A DNA stretch of 64,000 bases from Sympetrum striolatum (Eukaryota > Arthropoda > Insecta > Odonata > Libellulidae), in the NCBI GenBank assembly GCA_947579665.1, contig OX388351.1, positions 620,001-684,000 on the forward strand, in the 5' to 3' direction. Position 1 is the stretch's first letter; each line of letters begins with the position of its first letter. This document shows positions 48,594 through 58,001 of the stretch, piece after piece. A program made the translations under genes and the position numbers. The notes beneath the pieces were generated by a model. The model worked only from the letters and a program-made list of their open reading frames with translations. It was not told the origin of the DNA and made no database searches.

Positions 48594-49697
48594 GAATTTA
48601 TTTTACATAAAATTAATTGAATAGTAATAATTAATAAAGGATTAAATCATACATAAAATAACTTGTCCTATTTGCCTACCAACTTCACTTGTTAGAAATG
48701 TCATACAAATTGAGTACAAAATGTCATTACTTTGTATACATTCCTCATACCGATCCATATATTCTTGGGCGTTCTATCATCTAAGTCCCTTGCTCACACG
48801 AGGAAATGATTAAAAATAATTCATTGCGCTTAATTTATACTATCTCAGAATAGGGATGCTAAAAATAACACAATTCCTAGTAATCACACATTTCTAAGGC
48901 ATTTTGGTCCTCTTTCTCAGTCTTTCATCTTCTTAATGCAACTCCTCTCAATTCTCCAATTAATTTTCCCTCTGTTTCCTTCCTTTGGATTTTCTCCTCA
49001 CCTTTAACCTCAAGGTTTCCTTTCGAAACAGACTTAAGACGCGATGAGGGATTGCTCGTTCGAATTATCTCCTCTTTTCCAAACAGAAAACGTTTCCAGA
49101 CGTCTCTGAACTTGGTTCCGTCCCCAGGAGAGGAGAAGCAAGTGGGCAAAGGAATGGACCAAGTTCCAAGGTTAAGATGGACACTGGAGCTGAATTTCTG
49201 AGTGGATTTCCCTGTTTTATACTCTGCAAAGTTTTGCAACATTGTGGAACAAGTTTCTATGGAGCCCTCCTTAAGAAAAACTATTAATGAGTCCAAACAT
49301 AAGAAACGGAAATAAATAACAAATATTCGTTATGTATACTAAGAATGCCTCCTCCAGTGAGTGTGAAAACATAAATTAAGTTTGCACAGATGAGTCATTT
49401 ACTATCGTTATAAAATCGATGACATTATAGATTTTCATTCCATAAGCGGTGTCAGTTAATTATTAGGGTTTTAGGAATTTTGCACTGATATCCATAAACT
49501 ATAGATGTTTTCTCTATGAATATATATACGCGTAATTTATTTTTTAAATTTTAGTAAAATCCCTAACTCATTGTATGCAGTAATGGAAAACTAGCAGTTA
49601 ACTTAAAACAAAATCAACTGACGAAGCTATCACTTTGTGGAACTGTTTGTTTTTAGAAGAACACTTTGTCTTAGTTCCACAGTGAATTTATTGCACA
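48594..49697. other. unassigned sequence
   Basis: The minus frame of 123 codons (48925-49296) lies in a mildly GC-richer segment and shows no recognisable domain. Confidence 0.35.
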
Positions 49698-49736
49698 ACC
49701 GGTTTCGACTAAGGTCTAGTCATCTTCTGGCAGATC
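49698..49736 (-). ncRNA. decayed Penelope-type hammerhead motif
   Basis: The minus strand reads CCAGAAGATGACTAGACC, then TTAGTCGAAACCGGTTGTGC and AATAAA. The hairpin GACTA-GACCT-TAGTC corresponds to stem II, followed by GAAA and the self-complementary ACCGGT as a minimal stem III. This order is characteristic of hammerheads in Penelope-like elements. The CTGATGA box is altered (CAGAAGATGA), and no paired stem I was found, so it is probably inactive. Confidence 0.5.
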
Positions 49737-49740
49737 CTTC

Positions 49741-50980
49741 CTACGTAGCAGTTTACAGAATATATAAAGTTAATCATAAAATATATCCAGAGAGAAAAAC
49801 CATCTGGTCCCTTAGAGAATAGAAGAATAGAATTCATTTCATTATTATTTATGTAAGGAAATTTTTGAAGTCTTCCCTCTCCATAAGATGTTACTTTTGG
49901 GTCTACTTGAAAATTAATCCAATATCAATCCCAATAAGACAGATTTATGAAATTTAGTGTGTCGTGAGATTGGAAAAATGGCATTTTAATATCGTTCTCT
50001 CGTTTTCAGAAAAATCCAATTTCGAACTCAAAATTTAATAAGAGATACGCGTAAAGATAATGTATATAGCTTTCCATATATTTTTTAAATTTCCATAACA
50101 TTTTAATGACAAAATAATCACTGCCAAGTAGTATTATTCGGCATGAAAACTTTGTATTCGCATAAATCAAACTCGAGTACGGAAGCCTGAAACACTGAAT
50201 CTTACGCAAATAGTAATTGAAAACATAATTAAAGAACTCCGTAATTACTCATTCCCTTAGAAAATTGATCACTTCGTTGAAGAGGAACACTCAAATGGAT
50301 TACCAAGTGATAAAAAAATAATTAAACAACTAGAAAACAATAATTAATGCAAATGATCAGTATCTTCGAGTGTATAGTTCCCTCCACGTTTTAACTTTGA
50401 ACAGGAATAAATTTTTACGAGCAATGGTACAAATCTATGCGTCATGATTGATATTGAAGAGCGTAGATTAAAATTAATTGAGTTTCTGAAAATGTCCACT
50501 TTAACGTATAATATTTTGACGGGGGAAACGAATGAATACATTCGATTGGAACGATTAGATTTTTTCCAGGGCCTAAGACTTGGGTCAAAGACTTTTAAAC
50601 TTCTTAAAAATATGTTATGCGGTAGCACCATTCATCAAATGAATCATTAAGTCAACGGATAAATTAAAATCAATTCAATCAACAGTTCTCGATCAACAAA
50701 ATGTGTGTAAGAACTCACCATAAGTTTCGAATGATTCAAAGTAGACACATTGTCATAAGAAATAGTGTACGCATCTCCGTCTGGAATAAACAGAAGAGAG
50801 CTGTTGGAGAGAATCACAGTTGCCTTAAAACGGTGGAACTAAGTGACATTTCGCAGAGAGCATTCCAACTTTTGCCCATTTATTTTCTGTTTATCTATTC
50901 CGATTGCATCCCCACGGAGAGAGAGGGTGACTCTGCACAAAGTAGAAAGGTCCTTTCATCATCCCCTCACGCACCCCCTG
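49741..50980. other. unassigned AT-rich sequence
   Basis: Opposite-strand frames at 50344-50650 and a 103-codon frame at 50701-51012 have no motifs; the latter runs into the transposon arm. Nothing else recognised. Confidence 0.35.
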
Positions 50981-52776
50981 TGGTATCACGACTGAAGGTC
51001 GATAGCAATTAGGTCGACGACAAAAGGTCGACGACAATAGGTCGCCGCGCCAAAAGGTCGATAGCAAATTGGTCGATAAAGAAAAAGGTCGACAGTAAAT
51101 AGGTCGCCATACAAAATGTTCGACAACAAATAGTCGCCATACAAAATATGCAATTATAGATACATATAATATACAAGTATATACAAAAGTTACAAAAAGT
51201 TTAATTATTTATAAATTTTATTAGAAAAAAATTCGATAACACTGTTTAGGAGTCATATCATAACTAACCAATTTTCTGGTTGTTGCGACATATTTACGCG
51301 AACATATAATTTTTAATTACAACATTTCATAATGATGTTATATACAACATGATTACTATATTTCTTCAAAGTTTTTATCTTTAAAGATTCCCAATTGTGA
51401 TACGTTGGTTACGAATAAATATTATGAATGCATTACTTTTATCTCTGTATGTTTCATAGGTTTCATAGTTTCATATCAACATATATGCATGGTAATGTGT
51501 ATAATGCCTCAGACACATCTTGAACATTGTAAATTTCTCAACAATTTCAACAAAAACCTTTTATTTCTCGAAAACACCCATAGACATTTTAGCTGCTATA
51601 AACAATTTTGGTAGCTGCAGAAGCTTAAACAAAATTGGAAGAACGTTTTCATAGCCTTCCAATTGAATTTTTCTAAATATAAGCGAGTGTAATTACTTTA
51701 TCTTTTGTAAACATGTTATTTTAAGTTTATAAAATCAGTTTTAACATGTAAATAATGTTATGTTAAGTAATTAGTTTTAATAATAAGGCATCATTATTAC
51801 CGTACTGATATATTTTTATTATTTTCATTCTACAAATAAGAAAACATATTTACGCCTTACCTTTTCAGTCAGGTGTGAGATACTCAAGATTTTTTGCTAC
51901 TTCACTACTTGTATTTCAACACCTCAAAGAGAACAAATACCCTAATAAAAAAGACGTTTACTTACTTAACTAGGTCTCTCATTTTCGCCGACGGTGAATT
52001 ATACGACGTTCTAAATGATTATGCTTTATAATTGCAACATTTACATTTATATGATTTAATATATATCTTATTAATTCCGTAATTCCTTTTATAAATACTA
52101 ATCAGGATAGAATTCTAACCTAAGAATATTAGCAGAGTTCTGAAAAATTACGTATTCCATTCCGTTGAACATTATGCAGTTCGTGAGAGTCACAAAAACG
52201 CACTGCTGTAAAATCTCGTTTGCGTTAAAACTCCGTTCCTCTCCCAAAAATCTTCCCCTTCCTCAATGTAATATTTCCTCGTCATCTTGATCACCACAAA
52301 CAAACGCATGCATGTCCTTCTGTAAATCGGTTGGATAAAGAAACACTCGAAAATGGGAGTAGTTTTGTCCCTCCTATTTTATATATCATAGTTAGCATAC
52401 CTGAAATCTCAGTAAATTCCATTCGTCAATTTTCCCTTGCCATCTAAAACTATGTAACATGTAGCTTAGTGCATGTTGGGTAAAAATATATTTCGACCTT
52501 TTAATAATAATTATATTATTATATTTAATAATAATAATTTCGACCTTTTTCCACGGCGACCCATTTACTGTCGACCTATTTGTATAGCGACCTTTTTGTA
52601 TGGCGACCTATTTGCTGTCGACCATTTTGTATGGCGACCTATTTGTTGTCGACCTTTTTGTATTGCGACCTATTTGTTGTCGACCCTTTGGCTACCGACC
52701 TTTTGGCAGGGCGACCTATTGGCATCGACCTTTTGTCGTCGACCTAATTGCTGTCGACCTATAGTCGTGTAACCCA
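50981..52776. mobile_element. DNA transposon with inverted arms made of GGTCG-type tandem units, ~1.8 kb
   Basis: The left arm (50981-51150) begins TGGTATCACGACTGAAGGTC. The right arm (about 52548-52776), inverted, begins TGGGTTACACGACTATAGGT. Both then consist of repeated short units such as GGTCGACAACAAATA and GGTCGCCATACAAAA (about 15 bp each). CCCTG directly precedes the left end (50976-50980) and directly follows the right end (52777-52781), which suggests a 5-bp target duplication. The 1.4-kb interior is AT-rich and has no transposase frame, so it is non-autonomous. The 99-codon frame at 52473-52772 is a translation of the right arm. I cannot assign the superfamily; foldback or Mutator-like are possibilities. 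Confidence 0.75.
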
Positions 52777-53262
52777 CCCTGTAACGTCCCTTCTCTTATC
52801 TTACAGACCACTGAAAAAGTAAATGCATTCCATTCACGCCCCTAAGTTCCCCTATGCTGACTGTGCAATCGGCTGACGCCCTTAATGTCCGCAGCCGCGA
52901 GATGGCAGCACTGAAGCTCGCCCTTTGAAACCATAATCTTATATGGAGTAAATGGAAAAAACAGCACGATTATGATATATTTTCCCTCTTTTTCTTTGTG
53001 GGACTAGTATATACCGAAGATGGAAATCAGTGTTAGTGATTTATCCATTTATAAGTGCTTAAAAAAATTGAATAAAATGGGCAAATTAGTAAATCCGAAG
53101 AATAAGTGCCTTCAGGGCACACCACAAGTAACTTGTGAAAACATAATTCGCAGATCAGCGAAGTGTTCTGCTTGGATACACAGAAAATAATTGATCCTTA
53201 ATAAATTACCAACGTTACATCTACTTTCAACTAGAGCCTTTTAAAACTAGAATCGCAGGATG

Positions 53263-53391
53263 TACATGGGTGGTCTGAACGTTTCCGACATTTCAACATT
53301 TCTTGACATGGTTTCTGAAAATTTCAGAAAATTTTCAGAAGATTTCTGAAAAATCTGGGGTCGGAAATTTTTCAGACCACCCTCGTATATA
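53263..53391. mobile_element. mariner-type MITE nested in the P-like element, ~130 bp
   Basis: Inverted ends are CATGGGTGGTCTGAACG on the left and, inverted, CGAGGGTGGTCTGAAAAAT on the right, bounded by TA. The GAGGGTGGTYTGAAAA-type terminus is common in mariner-family elements. The interior is repeated TTTCTGAAAA-type sequence. It lies wholly inside the P-like transposon, so it inserted later. Confidence 0.65.
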
Positions 53392-53535
53392 CATTTCCTG
53401 AAAAAAAAATCGAAGTTCACAGAAATAGTCTCCAGGAAATGAGTAAACGGTCAAATATTATTGAAACTTACATAAATCCAAAAGTATCAAATTTTTATGG
53501 CGTGGACTTCATTTTATCTTGGGGTGCCTGAAATG

Positions 53536-53980
53536 TTAATTTAGGTTATACGATATACAAACATAAAGGATAGAGTGGTATAAAAAATTTATTGACCAAA
53601 CATCAAGTTTTAGACAGTTTCGCAGTTTTCCTTTTCGATGCACTTTCTTTAAATTTATAAACTTTGCATGCTGTCTAATCCTCATAGTTACATAATATTT
53701 TATTATATATGCTATGATTTCACTTCCGTGCTCAAAGCATGGGAAAGTTATCTCTTCATCACCTTCAAGTAACTCTGTAATTATGCACTCAAGCACAACG
53801 TTTGTCTCACAGTGCTTTACAAATTGTTCCTCCACTTTGAGGATGAAAGTATGAAGGTTTAAATTAGGATGAACCAAACCCCCTATACTTTTGATATTTG
53901 TCAACTTTGCTACTGATTGGCAAGAGAATGCCCCGGATGTATTAATGCTGCCTGGTACACTTGCTGTGTTTCTTTATCTG
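53536..53980 (-). pseudogene. P-element/THAP9-type transposase, C-terminal fragment
   Basis: The minus strand translates as VPGSINTSGAF, CQSVAKLTNIKSIGGLVHPN, and then a segment with E..F spacing and FPCFEHGSEIIAYIIKYY, ending in a run with RIRQHAKFINLKK. The GGL-x-HP motif followed by an acidic-aromatic pair, and the CxxH..I..Y..xRIRxxxKxxN block, are typical of the C-terminal part of P-element and THAP9 transposases. In intact enzymes this part contributes to the catalytic domain that cuts and joins transposon ends. The N-terminal THAP zinc finger and GTP-binding region are not visible, and a stop lies upstream of about 53980. It is a remnant and cannot make a complete enzyme. Confidence 0.6.
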
Positions 53981-54139
53981 GTGCAATACAACGATGACAA
54001 GGTATTTTTAAGATTAAGGATACATTAAGGATATCTTAAAATATATCAAAAGTCTTCAAGCGCAGTAACGACAATGAAGATCTCCAACTCACGCAACGTG
54101 GTCGCAATTTCCAACTTACATCAACGTTACTATAGAAAA

Positions 54140-54915
54140 GTGACTTCGGCCACGCGTGCACTGCTCCACAAATTTTAAATTTGTTGTACAATATCTAATA
54201 TTTCACTAAGTAGCTATTTTTTCCTGCCCTTTAGAATTTAGATTGTCTTGACATATCGCCAGCAAATCCGTCTTGCTCCTTGCAACATTGACAGTACAAT
54301 TGTCATTGGGAACTAAATTGAAAATCGTGCATTCTCGAGACAAGTCTACGAAACCTCAGTCTGTTAACTTCTCTCAGTAACACTCAGCAAGATGGGAAAC
54401 ATTTGAAGACAATTGGAGGCCAAACAGTGCTTCTTCGTGAAAAAGAGATTAAATTAGTGGAAGTGCTGTTAAATTTTTTATGAGTATTCGTGATATCCAA
54501 ATTTTAGTTCAAAATATTTGAACAGTAAAAAGTAAATGTTCAGTGCTTTGACAATAATTCCAGTAATTGTTTGGGTTCGAAGATTCATTAGTAGAAACAA
54601 AACACTGACTCTAAGGCTTGAAAAAATTTTTAAAAGGGTTCGAGTGACAGTGAGTAGAAGTTTTCTACAAGAATTTTTCATTCTTTTTGTTTTTGGAGGA
54701 AAAAAATTTAAAAATGTATTTTTCTTTTGAAAATTTATAAATAAAGTGGAAAAACGTTATAATGAGTCAATAACTTCTTATCTCAGTACCTATTAAACAA
54801 AGATTAAATATAATAATAATTTAAATATTTTAAAATATATTAATGGTCGTTATATTAGTCATATAGTTAATTTTATAGGCGATATTTAGGAAACATAATT
54901 AGTGGCCGAAGTCAC
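54140..54915. mobile_element. possible nested insertion with 14-bp perfect inverted ends
   Basis: GTGACTTCGGCCAC (54140-54153) recurs as its exact reverse complement at 54902-54915, within the P-like element. This could mark a 776-bp secondary insertion, or subterminal repeats of the P-like element itself. A ~45-codon open minus-strand stretch inside (54228-54358) includes FNLVPNDNCTVNV, without a family match. Confidence 0.3.
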
Positions 54916-55286
54916 CCCATCGGTTGGGGTGCCTAAGGCAGCTATTCTTTATTTTTTAAACAAATTCGGTTGCTTTAAATAAAGATTTAAATACTATTTG
55001 ATATTTTTACTACTTTACGGTGACAAAGTTACCTGTGTTTTGCACACACGGCAAGCACCTATTTTTAGGATTTGCTAATTTGTCCGTCTTATTCAAATGT
55101 TTTGTATTCAATTCAAAAGTACCCATTGATGGATAAAACAATTACTCTTAATTCCATCTTTGGTAAATATTACTCTTTATTACATATGTTTCATTATCGT
55201 GCTTTTTCACCATTTACTCCATATGAGAGTATGGTTTCAAAGGGCGACCTTCAGTGCTGCCATCTCGCGGCTGCGGACATTAAGGG

Positions 55287-55771
55287 AGCCAAAAAATTTC
55301 AGCAGTTTCCAGTCCTATACTTTCTAAGTTCGTGATTCCATTCGAGTATATGAGTGGAGTGCTAATCTAAGATAATTTCTTTTAAGGAGCGTTGAAGTCC
55401 TCTCTAAACAAAATTTCTATTTCCATAACATAAAAATGGTTGATTAACCACAAATTTTTTTATATCACAAATCCATTTAATATTAAACTCCTGATTTTAC
55501 TCATACTACATTATAATTATTCAACATGCTCTCAAGTTATCGCCTTCACGTATCGCTTCATTCACATCCATTCCTCTTTTCTTAAAGTTCTCTTATAGAG
55601 CAGAGGCTCACAAGTTGGGGCATGCGCACCCAGGGAGAAAACGGAGCGAAGCAAATATTTCAACAGAAGGAGAGTAATCACCTAAAAGATAAGATAAAAT
55701 AGTACGTGACAACCTGCATTTCCTGCGAAGAATCTCAAATGCGAAGATGGAAATGAAAATATATTATCATA
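55287..55771. other. unassigned sequence
   Basis: Spacer between two transposons, with no recognisable content. Confidence 0.4.
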
Positions 55772-56350
55772 TAAGGTAATTCCGGGTGAGATGCCCCAGT
55801 CGCAGTATTTTTAAGGAAAACCACAACATTGCTCTACTGACGGTGTGCGTCAGTCAGTTGGAAGGTGCCTCTCTATCTAATTTAATTAATTCTTTTTACT
55901 CAGTTTTATAACATCATTTCAAGTAGGAACTCTTTTTTTCCGCCCTGTTATAAGATAGGGTATAATTTTTCTGGTTGGAATCTATGTATATGTTAGAATA
56001 TTTTTAATTAAAGGGTGAAAAGTAGTAGCTATAGGTTCATCTAATATCCACGTGCAGTGACTGGACATCTTCGGCAAAGTGTAGTCCCACTGGCAGAGAG
56101 GGCATCTCTCCCGTACTGAAAGGAGAGACCTCTTCTCGGGATAGATGCCACAGTACTACCTTTAGGTATATGTGCCCAATTTGTATCAATTTAACATTAA
56201 GGTGATACTGATTAAGGCTCTTTTCAAGAAAACGTTTTTAATCTACATTTAAATTTCAATTCAAATCTAAATCCACCGTCGAATGCATTTAATGCACGAT
56301 CAAACGATGATGTAGTGTTTAGTGAGCACTACGGTGGTGCGTTTTGCCAC

Positions 56351-56485
56351 TTTTTTACTTTCTCCATATACGAAGTATAGAGAAAGTATTGTTTTCATGA
56401 AAAAATTCGACTTCGAGATTTCAACGGAAATACATGTTTTGGGGTTCCTAGAACACGTTTTGACTATTTTTGGAATGATGTCTGT

Positions 56486-56524
<39 letters not shown>

Positions 56525-57406
56525 TGTATGTGTGTGTGTGTTTGTGGGCGCTCTAACGTAAAAACTATTAGTTGTATCAATACCAATCTTCGTATATAGT
56601 ACTGTGGTGTGTGCTGTCAGAGTTGATTAGCTTTTGGAGTAAATCGGTTGACCGGAAGTCGGGCTTCATTCATTAAAGCTCATTTCCGGATTTCAAAATA
56701 TCTCAATAAATATGATATATACGTGTATTGTATTACTTATTAAAGTTTTAGATAATAAAATTTACTATAACTTTTGTATTTTACATATTTTTGTATCACC
56801 GGTTGATAAGGAGTTATTCGTGAAATACCGATAAACCGGAAGTAGCTGTTATGTACATTGTGGGCGCTCTAACTTAAAAACTATTCATTGTATCAACACC
56901 AAATTTCATATGTAGTACTTTAGTTAGTTTATTTAGAGTTGATTAGTTTTTGGAGTAAATCGGTTGACCGAAAGTCGAGCTTCATTCTTCAAAGCTCATT
57001 TCCGGTTTTCAAAATATCTCCATAAATATGATATTTAGGTATATACTATTATTTGCAAAAGTTTTAGAAAATAAGATTTACTATAACTTTTGTTTGAAAC
57101 ATATTTTTGTATCACTGATTGTGTAAGAGTTATTCATAAATACTGATAAACCGGAAGTTGCTGATTATGTACTTTATGAGCGCTCTGGGCTCTATGGGCG
57201 AAAGGCCAATTTCAATGTTTTTCACCGATCATGTCCCGTAAAATATTATTTATCATGTTTTTGGCGTCAAAGATAATATATATATATATTAATCACTCAT
57301 ATTCAGAGTTTAGATGGAATATAGAGTTCGAAATTACTGCGGTAGATAAATATTTACAACTTATATATATGGAGAAAGTCATGTGCTGGCCACATCAGAT
57401 TTTTCT
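56351..57406 (+). mobile_element. Helitron-like non-autonomous element, copy 4
   Basis: Plus-strand copy. It has a T run, ACTTTCTCCATATACGAAG and TATAGAGAAAGT at the left, and TATATGGAGAAAGT, then the ATGTG-CTGGC-CACAT palindrome and CAGATTTTTCT at the right. Unit borders GGGCGCTCTAAC fall at about 56545 and 56866, with a decayed third near 57177. It sits inside the TA-flanked transposon, so it gives a clear relative age and a well-defined insertion site. Confidence 0.65.
56481..56544. repeat. (TG)n microsatellite inside Helitron-like copy 4
   Basis: About 60 bases of TG dinucleotides with a few single-base interruptions. Confidence 0.95.
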
Positions 57407-58001
57407 GATATAAATGTAATACTCGGAAAAAGTGGCCCACCCACGTTGAAATTTCAATTATAATTAATACGAAATCAAAAAATATCTTCTATAAGAATTT
57501 TTGCCTCCAAATTTCGATAAAAACTTCAAAATTGTCATAATTGTTTTTCGTTGAATCGAACATATTTTTGCATGAGAAGATGTCACTTACAAAAAAACTG
57601 ATGAACAAGCCTTAATCTGCTATTTGTATGCCTCCAAAGATTTTTGCAAATGAAACTTTTGAATACGTTTTAAAGTTAACTTAAACGTTTTCTTAGATCC
57701 TGACTTTAAGTTATATTTGACAAATATAAAAAGCGCTTTCCAGATTAAATGTAGTTTAATCTAATGGAGTATCTCTCCCGCAAAGGTCTCACCCGGACGC
57801 TCGGGAGAGATGGTCAAATGCATGGATGCAGGAAAAATTTAATATTTTGTGTGAAAATGTTGTTAAACAAAATCAATTTACATCCTGTTAATAATCAATA
57901 AATGTTCAATTCTATCTTCCAATTTCACATTCTTTTTATTAATTTAGTCATTTTTATGAAGTCATTTCCTTAGGTGAGGCATTTCTACCGGAATTACCTT
58001 A

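Larger units (their letters stand above)
52879..55286 (-). mobile_element. P-element-like transposon, 2.4 kb, defective
   Basis: The ends are long inverted repeats starting CCCTTAATGTCCGCAGCCGC. The first ~76 bp of the two ends differ at only about three positions, and weaker similarity continues to ~110 bp. Between them lies a minus-strand fragment matching the C-terminal region of P-type transposases, plus a small mariner-type MITE and another possible insertion. The high identity of the ends suggests fairly recent mobility. I could not find the expected 8-bp target duplication at the flanks (GGCTGACG on the left, AGCCAAAA on the right), so the exact ends are uncertain. Confidence 0.65.
55774..57999. 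mobile_element. TA-flanked inverted-repeat transposon, interrupted by Helitron-like copy 4
   Basis: The left end AGGTAATTCCGGGTGAGATG and the right end, inverted, AGGTAATTCCGGTAGAAATG are bounded by TA on both sides, suggesting a Tc1/mariner-type target. Degenerate copies of GGGAGAGATGCC occur in both orientations near 55789, 56101, 56142, 57775, 57800 and 57972. A Helitron-like element occupies 56351-57406, so the original element was about 1.17 kb. No transposase frame was found. Confidence 0.6.

Noticed and set aside
51001..51150. CRISPR-like array
   Set aside because: The units are short and variable, lack regular spacers, and are mirrored at the other end of a transposon in a eukaryotic context.
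52473..52772. 99-codon frame with repeated RPI/CRP motifs
   Set aside because: It is a translation of the GGTCG-unit array in the transposon arm.
55072..55335. 87-codon plus-strand frame
   Set aside because: Most of it covers the right inverted end of the P-like transposon.
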